48,169 nucleotides of DNA from NCBI GenBank assembly GCA_001443525.1, contig LKPX01000023.1:1-48169 (forward strand), in the 5' to 3' direction. This stretch comes from Desulfobacteraceae bacterium RAAP-1 (lineage in GTDB: Bacteria; Desulfobacterota; Desulfobacteria; Desulfobacterales; Desulfatirhabdiaceae). A model generated the notes under the pieces. It was not told the origin of the DNA, ran no database searches, and was given only the letters and a program-made list of their open reading frames with translations. A program made the position numbers and the translations under genes. Shown one piece after another: positions 9,241 to 18,038 of the stretch. Position 1 is the first letter of the stretch; every line of letters starts with the position of its first letter.

Positions 9241-10155
9241 ATGAAGATACAAACGTTGATCGTTGAAGATGATCCAACAGTTCGGCAATCGATGGCAGAG
9301 TTCATGGGAATGGCCGGTTTTGAGTGCAGTACGGCGTCCAGCGCTGAAGAAGCACTCGTTTTGCTGAAGACGCTGAATACTCAGTTGGTGATTACCGATA
9401 TCATGATGCCGGGGATGAACGGTCTGGAACTGACGGATGCGATCAAAAAGGATTATGACATCGATGTGATTGTCATGACCGGTTATAGCGGCCATTATTC
9501 GTACGAAGAAGCGATCGGCAAAGGCGCCAGCGATTTTGTCTTTAAGCCCATCCGGTTTCAGGAGCTGCTGTTGAGGGTCCGACGCGTGCTGCGTGAGCGG
9601 GAATTCCGCCTGGAGCGCGACCGCATGATGGCGGAGTTTCAGCATCTGGCTATCACTGACAACCTGACGCAACTGTACAATTCAAGGCACTTTTATTCGC
9701 AATTGAAAATGGAAATGGAACGAGCTAACCGGTATGCACACTACCTGTCGTTGATGCTGCTTGATATTGATTTTTTTAAAAATTACAACGATACTTACGG
9801 CCACATAGAAGGCGATGTGGTGTTGGGAACTATTGGCCGGACGATTAAAGCGTGCCTGAGGGCCATGGACACCGCTTACCGGTATGGGGGAGAGGAGTTT
9901 ACTGTCATTTTGCCCTATACTGCGGGCGAGGAGGCGGTAACAGTTGCAGAAAGAATCCGGACTACCATTGGAGAGGTGACGTTTTCGCCGGTTTCGGGCC
10001 AGAAATTAAATGTGACGCTGAGCGTTGGTGTTACGGAATATGCGCTGGGCGAAAACGAAATGCATTTTGTTACCAGAGCGGATAAAGCCATGTACGTATC
10101 TAAAAAAAACGGCCGCAATTGCGTATCATTTCTTTTGCCGCCATCTGAAGTATGA
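9241..10155 (+). CDS. Response regulator with GGDEF output (diguanylate cyclase)
   Basis: A 304-residue two-domain protein. Residues 1-120 are a receiver: acidic pocket E9-D10-D11, phospho-acceptor D53 in ITDIMMPG, T80 and K102 in FKPI. Residues 135-300 are a GGDEF domain with an intact active-site motif GGEEF (216-220). The inhibitory RxxD site is present five residues upstream (R207-D210), so the enzyme should make c-di-GMP and be feedback-inhibited. The cognate kinase is not adjacent. A GNAT gene follows seven bases downstream, suggesting cotranscription. Confidence 0.95.
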   Translation: MKIQTLIVEDDPTVRQSMAEFMGMAGFECSTASSAEEALVLLKTLNTQLVITDIMMPGMNGLELTDAIKKDYDIDVIVMTGYSGHYSYEEAIGKGASDFVFKPIRFQELLLRVRRVLREREFRLERDRMMAEFQHLAITDNLTQLYNSRHFYSQLKMEMERANRYAHYLSLMLLDIDFFKNYNDTYGHIEGDVVLGTIGRTIKACLRAMDTAYRYGGEEFTVILPYTAGEEAVTVAERIRTTIGEVTFSPVSGQKLNVTLSVGVTEYALGENEMHFVTRADKAMYVSKKNGRNCVSFLLPPSEV

Positions 10156-10161
10156 TTTTCC

Positions 10162-10608
10162 ATGGAATATTCTCTGTTGTGCATTAATGAGGTGCTGCCA
10201 GACTTGCCATTGGATATTCAACAGAAGTATCTGGCCCAGATCCGTGACCTTTACCGCCAGGAAGGGTGGTGGTCCGATCAACTGGATACGCTGGAACGGC
10301 TGGTGCGTATCATTTCAGGAAGTTGCTACTTTGTCATTGCCATAAATACCCTGGTTGGAGTTTTAGGTATGGGCAGGGCTATCTGTGACGGTGTCAGTGA
10401 TGCCTATCTCCAGGACATAACAGTAAGGCCCGAATATAGGAAACAGGGAGTCGCATCTCACATTGTCGCAACTCTCATAAGCCGTTTGGAGGCAAAGGGA
10501 ATGATCTGGATTGGCCTTATTGCCAAAGACGGCGCGGTTGATTTATATCGCCATCAGGGATTTTCCGAAATGCGTGAAGCCACCCCCATGTTGAAAATCA
10601 AAACCTGA
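10162..10608 (+). CDS. GNAT family N-acetyltransferase
   Basis: A 148-residue single-domain acetyltransferase. The acetyl-CoA-binding motif A is visible as VRPEYRKQGVASHIV, with a C-terminal LYRHQGFSEM typical of the fold. The substrate is unknown. It starts seven bases after the diguanylate cyclase stop, so the two form a small operon. Its stop codon (10606-10608) overlaps the left end of a repeat element, meaning the element lies flush against, or supplies, the gene's end. Confidence 0.9.
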   Translation: MEYSLLCINEVLPDLPLDIQQKYLAQIRDLYRQEGWWSDQLDTLERLVRIISGSCYFVIAINTLVGVLGMGRAICDGVSDAYLQDITVRPEYRKQGVASHIVATLISRLEAKGMIWIGLIAKDGAVDLYRHQGFSEMREATPMLKIKT

Positions 10609-10729
10609 CGGCTTCGTAAAAAAATCTGCATTACGTTGCGTTGCATCCTTCGTCCGTTGCAGCCTCACTTCTCAGGGTTTGCGCGCTTTGCCTGCGAACA
10701 GGCGTTTTAAATATTGATACGAAGCCGTC
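10607..10729. repeat. 123-bp MITE-like element with 12-bp terminal inverted repeats
   Basis: The ends GACGGCTTCGTA (10607-10618) and TACGAAGCCGTC (10718-10729) are perfect inverted repeats. Inside is a strong hairpin GCCTG-CGAA-CAGGC and no coding potential. AAACCTGA occurs directly on both sides (10601-10608 and 10732-10739) and may be a target duplication, though it overlaps the left terminus by two bases. Related half-elements occur at 3242-3253 and, more weakly, near 43007-43024 (TCGTAAAAAGTC), which fits a dispersed family. Confidence 0.75.
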
Positions 10730-10757
10730 TGAAACCTGAAAGAATATATCTGCTATT

Positions 10758-11672
10758 ATGAAACTGCAATTGTTAACACCCAAAGATTATTTATTGTTCA
10801 AGCCCTTTTTTGAAAACCAGAGATACCGGCTTTGTATATATTCCCTGCCATCGCTGATTTCCTGGAGCAATGACGCATATCAGCCTTATGCGGCGGTATA
10901 TCAGGACGCATTGATTCTTGCTGCGGATTTTTATCGGGATACGCAAAAACGTCATCTCATTCTTCCTGTGTCTCCCCATTCACAGTTTACCCCCGAAATG
11001 CTGTACGCACTTGCGGAAGAGCTGGGATATCCGTCCTATTGGTTTGTCACTGAAGATTATCTTCAGCAGTATGCGTTGGATCATCTGGAATCATTGTTTA
11101 CCATCCGTGAGCAGGAAGAATATGAGGATTACATTTATCGGACGTCAGATTTGACTGAACTGCCAGGCAATAAATACTCAAAAAAAAGAAATTTGGTTCA
11201 TCAGTTTGTGAAAGAATATGTTTCTGCGGGCCGAGTGAGTGTGGAGCCAATCACTTCGGAATCGGCGGCTGAATGTATTCATTTTCTGGATGAATGGTGC
11301 AAAGAACGTCAATGTGACAAGAATGAATATGATGAACTGGCATGCGAGCGTCAGGCTGCCTTGAATACGATTCACCATGTCGAAATGTTTGCTGTGAAGG
11401 GAATTCTGCTGCGAATTGATGGAAATGTCAGCGCGTTTGGCATTGGCGCTTGTCTGACGGACGATATCGGTGTACTGCATTTTGAAAAAGCTTTTTCGAG
11501 ATATAAGGGTTTGTATCAATACTTTGATAATCAGTGCGCTCGTCTGCTGTTTGAGGGATATTCGTTCATCAATAAGGAAAGTGACATGGGTGTTCCCGGG
11601 CTTGCCAAAGCCAAGCAGTCTTACCATCCGGCCATGAGAGTAAAATCATATGAACTGGTTTTGAGAAAATGA
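10758..11672 (+). CDS. DUF2156 domain protein (GNAT-like, lysyltransferase-C-terminal family)
   Basis: A 304-residue soluble protein matching the DUF2156 family, whose fold is two tandem GNAT-like domains as in the C-terminal part of phosphatidylglycerol lysyltransferases (MprF). The signature LPGNKYSKKRNLVHQF is present near residue 135, and the C-terminal VPGLAKAKQSYHPAM matches the family end. There are no membrane helices, unlike MprF, so lipid aminoacylation is not implied. Substrate unknown. A separate transcription unit after the repeat element. Confidence 0.85.
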   Translation: MKLQLLTPKDYLLFKPFFENQRYRLCIYSLPSLISWSNDAYQPYAAVYQDALILAADFYRDTQKRHLILPVSPHSQFTPEMLYALAEELGYPSYWFVTEDYLQQYALDHLESLFTIREQEEYEDYIYRTSDLTELPGNKYSKKRNLVHQFVKEYVSAGRVSVEPITSESAAECIHFLDEWCKERQCDKNEYDELACERQAALNTIHHVEMFAVKGILLRIDGNVSAFGIGACLTDDIGVLHFEKAFSRYKGLYQYFDNQCARLLFEGYSFINKESDMGVPGLAKAKQSYHPAMRVKSYELVLRK

Positions 11673-11683
11673 GATATGATGTG

Positions 11684-12097
11684 TCAGATTGTGCGGCGCA
11701 GAGGACGGCCTGATGATTGTGATGTCGGTCGAATAATTCTAAGCTGACGCCGATTGCGACGCCACTGTTCGAGCTCGCTAAGCTGTTTGGAAAGGTCTAT
11801 ACATTCAAATCGGAAGCTCCGCACATCCGCATTTTTTCTAGGATCGATTCTCTCCGCAAAATATCGAAAAATAACCTCTCTTTTGTCTTTTGCCAGGGTA
11901 TGAAGCATATCTCCCAGTTCAGACGCAATTCGATAGTAGTCACCGACATCTACCGGCTCACTGTTGATGATATTCAACAATTTTTTTATCTCCTGGTATG
12001 TGTCAGCATTCCGGAAAACAGCCTCTTCCGAGATCATAAGGCCGTCAAGCCATTTTTGCTGGAGGTCTGCAATCGTTAAATGGACATTGGGTTTCAT
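11684..12097 (-). CDS. Hypothetical protein
   Basis: A 137-residue soluble protein, largely helical in composition, with no family I recognise. The C-terminus is strongly basic and arginine-rich (WRRNRRQLRIIRP), which might bind nucleic acid. The ATG at 12097 is preferred; the frame extends to a GTG at 12139 with no better ribosome site. It is convergent with the DUF2156 gene, 11 bp apart. Confidence 0.6.
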   Translation of the reverse strand: MKPNVHLTIADLQQKWLDGLMISEEAVFRNADTYQEIKKLLNIINSEPVDVGDYYRIASELGDMLHTLAKDKREVIFRYFAERIDPRKNADVRSFRFECIDLSKQLSELEQWRRNRRQLRIIRPTSQSSGRPLRRTI

Positions 12098-12139
12098 GAA
12101 ATTACCGTAACAGTTATAGAAAACATAAATTATAACCAC

Positions 12140-12564
12140 TCAAAGTATATCTTGAAAACTTATATCAGAATGGAAAAATGCCGTCAAATTCCAAGTTCTC
12201 GTGATGATTAGTAGCAAAGCATAATATATATGGTATAAATTTATTAAAGTAACTTAAAAAAATGAATATAAGTAATTTAAAAAAAATAATAATATTGTGA
12301 TAGAAATTTATTCAGAAACAGAACCACGTTACCAGAGAAATAACATAAAAAATTTTAAATATAACAATCTAATAATATATGTTATTATTAATGTTATAGC
12401 GGGTGGAGAAATAGTATGTTTTAAACGCTGCACAGCCTGTAAAGAACATGTGTTTATTAAAATTGTGACGATCATTTGCTCTTGACATGATGGCCGGCAC
12501 AGTGTAAACGGACACAACTTGTTATTCAGAAATCTTCTTCCAAACAAACAGAGGCGAGAAACTC
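12140..12564. other. AT-rich intergenic region upstream of the complex I operon
   Basis: About 425 bp without a convincing gene. From roughly 12180 to 12480 the sequence is extremely AT-rich with many A and T runs, unlike the flanking DNA. A 62-codon frame at 12297-12485 has no ribosome site and low-complexity composition and is not called. The likely content is the nuo promoter region; a candidate promoter is at 12482-12510. Confidence 0.6.
12482..12510 (+). promoter_or_regulatory. Candidate promoter of the complex I operon
   Basis: A perfect TTGACA (12482-12487), a 17-bp spacer and a weak TAAACG (12505-12510), placed about 55 bp before nuoA. The AT-rich DNA directly upstream could act as an UP element. 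Sequence inference only. Confidence 0.4.
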
Positions 12565-12945
12565 ATGCAGTTTGACTGGTTGAATTTTGCAATTTTACTT
12601 TTCCTGTTTGCCGGACTGGCGTTCGGCGGTCTTCCCCTTATCCTTTCTGTTTTTTTATATCCCAAAAACAAAGCTCAGGAATTATCACTTTCATATGAAT
12701 GCGGTATTAATCCGTTGGGATCGGCGCGTGTGAATTTTGGTATCAACTATTATTTTTATGCGCTGCTATTCATAGCTTTCGACGTGGACGTTCTGTACCT
12801 GTTTCCGGTATCCGTCATCTATATCAATACCCCTGGCTGGACGCTTTTCTGGGAACTTGTGGTGTTTGTGGGTGTTCTGGGGCTGGCGGTTATTTATTTC
12901 TGGCGTAAAGGAGTGTTTACATGGCCGAGAAGGATATCCTTCTGA
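12565..12945 (+). CDS. nuoA: Complex I subunit NuoA
   Basis: A 126-residue membrane subunit with three hydrophobic helices and the NuoA signatures [15 protein letters not shown] and [12 protein letters not shown]-like [10 protein letters not shown]. It helps seat the quinone-binding peripheral arm on the membrane arm. It is the first gene of the nuo operon, starts after a GAGGCGAG ribosome site, and overlaps nuoB by 25 bp. Confidence 0.95.
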   Translation: MQFDWLNFAILLFLFAGLAFGGLPLILSVFLYPKNKAQELSLSYECGINPLGSARVNFGINYYFYALLFIAFDVDVLYLFPVSVIYINTPGWTLFWELVVFVGVLGLAVIYFWRKGVFTWPRRISF

Positions 12946-13454
12946 GACAGGCTTCGGTGGAAACGGATCCGCCGCTGATTCAGATTCAGCCGGTTCAGCA
13001 GATTGTGGACTTATGTCGGGCGATGTCTTTATGGCCCATGACGTTTGGCATAGCGTGTTGCGCCATAGAGATGATGGCAGTGGGTATGGCGCGATTTGAT
13101 ATTTCCAGGTTTGGTGCGGAAGTATTCAGGCCTTCTCCGCGGCAGTCAGATTTGATGATAGTGGCGGGAACGGTCACAAAGAAAATGGCGCCCACGTTGG
13201 TGCGTCTCTATGAACAGATGCCAGCGCCCAAATGGGTCATGGCACTGGGGAACTGCGCCATATCCGGCGGTCCGTTCAAGTTCGAGGGGCAATATGGAAT
13301 TATAGAAGGGGTGGACCATCTTGTTCCTGTGGATGTTTATGTGCCTGGCTGTCCGCCGAGGCCGGAAGGACTGCTGGAGGGGCTTTTTGAGATTCAGAAG
13401 AAAATGACTGGCCGGCGTTGGTGGCCAGAACCCAAAGAACATAAGCGGATATGA
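12921..13454 (+). CDS. nuoB: Complex I subunit NuoB (cluster N2)
   Basis: A 177-residue subunit carrying the N2 [4Fe-4S] ligands: adjacent cysteines C46-C47 in [10 protein letters not shown], a third in [10 protein letters not shown], and a fourth in [11 protein letters not shown]. It passes electrons to quinone at the NuoB/NuoD interface. It overlaps nuoA by 25 bp and nuoC by 4 bp (ATGA), so translation is coupled. Confidence 0.97.
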   Translation: MAEKDILLRQASVETDPPLIQIQPVQQIVDLCRAMSLWPMTFGIACCAIEMMAVGMARFDISRFGAEVFRPSPRQSDLMIVAGTVTKKMAPTLVRLYEQMPAPKWVMALGNCAISGGPFKFEGQYGIIEGVDHLVPVDVYVPGCPPRPEGLLEGLFEIQKKMTGRRWWPEPKEHKRI

Positions 13455-13951
13455 AAACACAAGATAAACGACATTCAATTCCGGAAGTCCTGTCCGAACT
13501 TGAAACCCTTGGACTGGCAGGTTCAGATTATATGCGGACCGGGTGTTGCGGTGGGATTTTTATTGATTCTGAAAAGTTGCTTGAAGTGGTGGAGCGGCTT
13601 TATGGAAACGGATATATCCTTGAGGATATTTCAGGGGTTGATGTTCTGGAGGGAATCCTGGTTGTCTATCATTTTGACAGACTGGACAGGTCAGAGCGCA
13701 TTACGGTTCGTGTGCTGACATCCCACGAGGCGCCGATTGTTCCTTCAATAGTTGCCATATACAGTGGGGCGGACTGGCATGAGCGTGAGTGCTATGATTT
13801 TTTTGGAGTGATATTTGATGGCCATCCGAATCTGAAACCACTGTTGCTTCCCGATGATCTGGGAGTGCATCCGTTAATCAAAGAAAATAATCGCCAGTCG
13901 TTATATGCGTTGCTGCCATTTGATCAGATGGTTTTCAGCGATGTTTTGTAA
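13451..13951 (+). CDS. nuoC: Complex I subunit NuoC
   Basis: A 166-residue peripheral-arm subunit with the family motif [20 protein letters not shown]. It overlaps nuoB by 4 bp. In many bacteria nuoD follows directly or is fused to nuoC; here nuoD is displaced 4 kb downstream and a 231-bp gap follows instead. I see no gene or clear hairpin in that gap. Confidence 0.93.
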   Translation: MKTQDKRHSIPEVLSELETLGLAGSDYMRTGCCGGIFIDSEKLLEVVERLYGNGYILEDISGVDVLEGILVVYHFDRLDRSERITVRVLTSHEAPIVPSIVAIYSGADWHERECYDFFGVIFDGHPNLKPLLLPDDLGVHPLIKENNRQSLYALLPFDQMVFSDVL

Positions 13952-14182
13952 TCACTGGTAAGATAGCGAATGGCGGAAGTGATGTGCTTCCGTGATTCCA
14001 TAAAGTGTATTCCGTCATAAAAGCGGGGAAAAGACAGGGGACAAGCGTGTTGCGAGGAGCGGTCGCGAACGTTGTGATGCAATGCGTTGTTTTTGAAAAC
14101 TTCATTGTGACCGGCAGGTTTTATCCGTTATAAATTTTCGGACTGCTAACATCGCGAAAAAAGGCATACCCGGAAGGATCCC

Positions 14183-14656
14183 ATGAAGAATAAGTACGCA
14201 ATTATCCAAGATAAGGAACGCTGTATCGGCTGTCTGAGCTGTGAAGTCTATTGTCTGCAGAACAAGCAGCTTTCACCGGGCCCTCGGCTCTGTGAAATAG
14301 TTGTGTTGGGTAAACAACTACAGACCGGAATACCTCGTGAATCTTATGTTTACATGTCCTGTTTCCATTGTGAGAATCCGGCTTGCGTGGCTGCATGTCC
14401 AACAGGAGCTATGCAGAAGCGTGAGTCCGACGGAATCGTATTTGTAGATTTCGATCGTTGTATCGGATGTAAGGCGTGTATGGTGGCATGTCCGTGGGGA
14501 GCCGTTCAGTGGAATCCTGAAGCTCAGAAGGTCGTTAAATGTGATTATTGTAAAGACCGGGTGGATCAGGGCTTGAAGCCGGCCTGTGTGACTGTTTGCA
14601 CGACGGGGTGTCTCAGTTTCAGGGAACTGGATGGGGCTGATACAGATACGGATTGA
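14183..14656 (+). CDS. Four-cluster [4Fe-4S] ferredoxin-like electron-transfer subunit within the nuo operon
   Basis: A 157-residue protein of the HycB/CooF/DmsB type with four cysteine sets: CIGCLSCEVYC, CFHCENPACVAACP, CIGCKACMVACP, and CDYCK plus a later CVTVCTTGC. Such subunits wire an oxidoreductase module to a partner. It is not one of the 14 standard complex I subunits and sits between nuoC and nuoE in the same direction. It could carry electrons between the E-F-G diaphorase module and the quinone module, or accept them from ferredoxin or another enzyme. Ribosome site AAGGA lies upstream of the ATG. Role inferred from position. Confidence 0.88.
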   Translation: MKNKYAIIQDKERCIGCLSCEVYCLQNKQLSPGPRLCEIVVLGKQLQTGIPRESYVYMSCFHCENPACVAACPTGAMQKRESDGIVFVDFDRCIGCKACMVACPWGAVQWNPEAQKVVKCDYCKDRVDQGLKPACVTVCTTGCLSFRELDGADTDTD

Positions 14657-14746
14657 TGGGTGTTGAAGTCAATCAATGGCCATGGGTATGGCGCGATCAT
14701 GAAAATGGCCCGTGGAGGGATTACCATCAAGTTTAAGGAGGAATGA

Positions 14747-15259
14747 ATGTCGGGGACAGCGTGTGTGTGCCAGGAGATTGAGTGCAGGGAAATCGAGATT
14801 GACTACAATCAACTGGATAAGATCATTCGTGATGATTATGGTGGAAACAAAGAGACCATGATTATGATGATGCAGGCAATACAGCGAGTGTACCGCTTTT
14901 TACCGGAAGCCGCCTTGAAGTATTTGTCCCAGGTGATAGACGTTCCTCTTACTAAAATTTATGAAGTGGCGACATTTTATGCGTCTTTCAGCCTTGAACC
15001 CAAAGGCAAGCATATTCTCACCATCTGTACAGGAACTGCATGTCATCTGAGAGGCAGTGGCGGCATGGTCAGACATATTGCGGAACGCATGGGAATAGAG
15101 CCGGGAAAAACAACTCAGGATTTGAAATTGACACTGGAAACAGTTAACTGCGTCGGTGCATGTGCTGTAGCTCCGGTTGCGGTTATGGACGAGAAATATT
15201 ACCCCAAGGCAACTATAGCCACGCTGAACGATTTCATGGATCGTCTGGATGCGGAATAA
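14747..15259 (+). CDS. nuoE: Complex I subunit NuoE ([2Fe-2S], thioredoxin-like)
   Basis: A 170-residue NuoE/HndA-type protein. The N-terminal helical part is followed by a thioredoxin-like domain binding a [2Fe-2S] cluster through CTGTACH and CVGACAVAP. A strong AAGGAGG precedes the ATG. It starts the E-F-short-G block that resembles the diaphorase of NAD(P)-linked hydrogenases. nuoF follows 12 bp later. Confidence 0.95.
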   Translation: MSGTACVCQEIECREIEIDYNQLDKIIRDDYGGNKETMIMMMQAIQRVYRFLPEAALKYLSQVIDVPLTKIYEVATFYASFSLEPKGKHILTICTGTACHLRGSGGMVRHIAERMGIEPGKTTQDLKLTLETVNCVGACAVAPVAVMDEKYYPKATIATLNDFMDRLDAE

Positions 15260-15271
15260 GGGAATGAAGAT

Positions 15272-17173
15272 ATGATCGAAGCAACTCAAACCGCACTTAC
15301 CCCCTCCGAAGTGACAAAAATAATGAGTACAGAAGCTCTGGCGGAATATCGTCAGAAACTTCAGGCCCAGTATGACCCGAACGCACCGATGATATATGTT
15401 TGTTGTGGCACTGGCTGCCAGGCAGCCGGCAGTGTTGATGTTGTAGAAAAATTCAGGGAGATACTTGTCGGATCCGCTTGGGATGGAAAAGTGGTGCCGA
15501 TGATCAAGCCTACGGGGTGTCATGGTTTTTGTTCACGAGGGCCGCTGGTGATCATTGAACCTCAGGATATCTTCTATCAGAGGGTGACGGTCAATGATGT
15601 TCAGGAGATCGTCGAAAAAACAGTACTCAATAATGAACTTATCAAACGCCTTCAGTACAAGTCCGCCGGCGCCAAGGAAAGTATCACCAAAGCCAGCGAG
15701 ATTCCCTATTATGCCAAGCAGACACGGCTGGTGTTAAAAAACATCGGCAGAGTCAACCCGACGGAAATTGGTGATTCCATTATCCGGAATGGATATGCGG
15801 CGCTGGCGAAAGCGCTGACCCAGATGACGCCCCAGCAGGTGATTGACGAGGTGAGTAGTTCCAAGCTCAGAGGGCGTGGGGGCGCTGGTTTTCCTACAGG
15901 GCTGAAATGGGAGTCCTGTGCAAAGCAGGAGGGGCTTAGGTATGTCATTTGCAATGCGGATGAAGGCGATCCCGGTGCGTTTATGGACAGATCACTGCTT
16001 GAGGGTGATCCGCACAGCGTCCTGGAAGGCATGGCTATCTGCGCTTATGCAGTAGGGTCACACCGTGGGTATATGTATGTACGCGCGGAGTATCCTCTGG
16101 CTGTTAAAACGCTGACGACAGCCATACGTCAGGCTGAGGCCTTGGGGCTTCTCGGAAAAAATATCATGGGTACCGGCTTTGATTTCGAGGTAACGATATC
16201 CACGGGCGCCGGGGCATTTATATGTGGTGAATCATCGGCGCTGATGGCGTCTCTTGAAGGTAAGGTGGGCAGACCAAGACCCAAGTACATCCGATCGGTA
16301 GAGAAAGGGTTTCGTGACAGTCCTTCCAACCTCAACAATGTGGAGACATATGCCAACATTCCATCCATTATAGCCAATGGCGGAAATTGGTATAAATCAT
16401 ATGGTACAGAGAGGTCGTCCGGCACCAAGGTATTCGCCTTGACGGGAAATGTGTTTAACATCGGGCTGGTGGAAGTTCCGATGGGGATTTCGCTGATGGA
16501 AATAGTGTTTGGTATTGGAGGCGGTGTCCCGAACAAACGTGCGCTAAAAGGTGTCCAGACAGGTGGCCCCTCTGGCGGGTGTATTCCGATTCCTCATAAG
16601 ATCCCTGATATCAATGTGGGGTATGGCAAACTGGCCGAAGTGGGTTCTATCATGGGCTCTGGCGGCATGATTGTCATGGATGAGGATACCTGTATGGTAG
16701 AGGTTGCCAGATACTTTGTCAATTTCCTGGTTGAGGAGTCCTGTGGCCAGTGTACGCCTTGTCGGGAAGGTTTGACACGCATGAAGGAGATTCTGGATAG
16801 AATCACCCAGGGGGATGGCAGGGAAGGAGATATCGAACTTCTAGAGGAAATTGGAAAATTTACCAATAATTTCTCCCTCTGCGGCCTGGGAACATCCGCT
16901 GCCAATCCGGTGTTATCTACAATCCGCTATTTCAGGGAAGAGTATGAAGCCCACATTCGGGATAAGAAATGTCCTGCAGGCGTGTGCAAAAAGTTATTTC
17001 ATTACGAAATTGACCCTGATATCTGTACAGGATGCGGCTTGTGTAAATCAAAATGCCCGGTAAAGGCTATCAGTGGAGAGAAGAAGAAAGTACATGTGAT
17101 AGATCAGTCTCTGTGTATGAAATGTATGGAGTGTTACAAGAACTGTAAATTCAGAAGCGTCAAGATTATGTGA
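15272..17173 (+). CDS. nuoF: NuoF-like NADH-binding subunit with extra N- and C-terminal Fe-S domains
   Basis: At 633 residues it is about 200 longer than E. coli NuoF. Domains in order: thioredoxin-like [2Fe-2S] domain (CCGTGC and CHGFCSRGP, about residues 25-115); FMN/NAD(P)H domain with GRGGAGFPTGLKW and NADEGDPGAFMDR; N3 cluster motif SCGQCTPCREG with a later C; and a C-terminal two-cluster ferredoxin domain (CTGCGLCKSKCP, CMKCMECYKNC). This layout is that of HndC and other electron-bifurcating or NADP-linked diaphorases. It suggests entry of electrons from NAD(P)H and exchange with ferredoxin. Cofactor preference cannot be read from sequence. Confidence 0.95.
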   Translation: MIEATQTALTPSEVTKIMSTEALAEYRQKLQAQYDPNAPMIYVCCGTGCQAAGSVDVVEKFREILVGSAWDGKVVPMIKPTGCHGFCSRGPLVIIEPQDIFYQRVTVNDVQEIVEKTVLNNELIKRLQYKSAGAKESITKASEIPYYAKQTRLVLKNIGRVNPTEIGDSIIRNGYAALAKALTQMTPQQVIDEVSSSKLRGRGGAGFPTGLKWESCAKQEGLRYVICNADEGDPGAFMDRSLLEGDPHSVLEGMAICAYAVGSHRGYMYVRAEYPLAVKTLTTAIRQAEALGLLGKNIMGTGFDFEVTISTGAGAFICGESSALMASLEGKVGRPRPKYIRSVEKGFRDSPSNLNNVETYANIPSIIANGGNWYKSYGTERSSGTKVFALTGNVFNIGLVEVPMGISLMEIVFGIGGGVPNKRALKGVQTGGPSGGCIPIPHKIPDINVGYGKLAEVGSIMGSGGMIVMDEDTCMVEVARYFVNFLVEESCGQCTPCREGLTRMKEILDRITQGDGREGDIELLEEIGKFTNNFSLCGLGTSAANPVLSTIRYFREEYEAHIRDKKCPAGVCKKLFHYEIDPDICTGCGLCKSKCPVKAISGEKKKVHVIDQSLCMKCMECYKNCKFRSVKIM

Positions 17174-17222
17174 TAACCCGCAGTTGTGGTTCATCATACA
17201 TCACACGCTAAAGGACAACCCT

Positions 17223-18038
17223 ATGAGAGTCCTCAATATTATATTGAACGGTAAGGCGGTTACCGCCAGAGAAGGTCAGACAATTCTCGAACTGGCGCAG
17301 GAAAATGGCGTCTTCATTCCGACACTTTGTCATAGTCCTGCGCTAGAGCCTGCAGCCATGTGTCGTTTGTGTACAGTACAAGTTATCGAAGGCGGCAGAG
17401 CTAAATTTGTAACAGCTTGTAATTTCCCGCTGCGTCGTGATGCCGAAATCCGTACAGATTCTCCTGAAGTTCGCCATGGTCGAAAACTGATTATCGAACT
17501 ATTGATGGCCAGGTGTCCGTCATCGCCCGAGTTACAGAGATTAGCGGTAGAATATGAGGCTGATTTAACAAGATTTTCCTCTCTCAATGACGATTGTGTG
17601 GTCTGTGGTCTGTGTACGCGTGCCTGTGAGGCTGTAACCGGAAAGACATTGTCTTTAGCCGGAAGAGGAACAGCGATCCATGTCAGCACGGCGTTCGCCA
17701 AAATATCTGATTTCTGTATCGGGTGCGGCGCGTGTGTTCAAATATGCCCGGTTCAAAAAATTTCCATGGAGGATGTAGATGGTGAACGTCATATCCTCCT
17801 GCATGGAAAAATCGTGTCGCAGGTTAAGCTGCCACGATGCAAATCTTGCGGAAAGTATTTTGGCCCTGTGATTGATTTGGAAAAAGTCATGGATCGAATG
17901 GGAGAACATTTGATTCCACCACCTAATGCCGATACTTGCCCGGAGTGTTCTCGACATAATCTGGCTGTTAAACTGGGAAAACGATATTTTGAACAATATG
18001 GCGTTTTCAGGGAAGAAGGTCAGGCCGATGCAGGATAA
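17223..18038 (+). CDS. Short NuoG-like subunit (Fe-S domains only, no molybdopterin domain)
   Basis: A 271-residue protein matching only the N-terminal part of NuoG/HoxU. It has a [2Fe-2S] domain (CHSPALEPAAMCRLC and a later CNF), then two [4Fe-4S] motifs, CVVCGLCTRAC and CIGCGACVQICP. The large molybdopterin-oxidoreductase-like domain of NuoG is absent. The usual N5 His/Cys motif is not seen. The C-terminal 80 residues add two further cysteine pairs, CKSC and CPEC, which could bind zinc or a cluster. The ATG at 17223 follows AAAGGA; an upstream TTG is not needed. Its end overlaps nuoD by 11 bp. Confidence 0.88.
   Translation: MRVLNIILNGKAVTAREGQTILELAQENGVFIPTLCHSPALEPAAMCRLCTVQVIEGGRAKFVTACNFPLRRDAEIRTDSPEVRHGRKLIIELLMARCPSSPELQRLAVEYEADLTRFSSLNDDCVVCGLCTRACEAVTGKTLSLAGRGTAIHVSTAFAKISDFCIGCGACVQICPVQKISMEDVDGERHILLHGKIVSQVKLPRCKSCGKYFGPVIDLEKVMDRMGEHLIPPPNADTCPECSRHNLAVKLGKRYFEQYGVFREEGQADAG

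Noticed and set aside
12297-12485. 62-codon frame in the AT-rich nuo leader
   Set aside because: No ribosome site and low-complexity sequence; a chance frame in AT-rich DNA is more likely.
14900-15523. 207-codon minus-strand frame
   Set aside because: Antisense to nuoE and nuoF, with cysteine/histidine-rich low-quality sequence matching no family.
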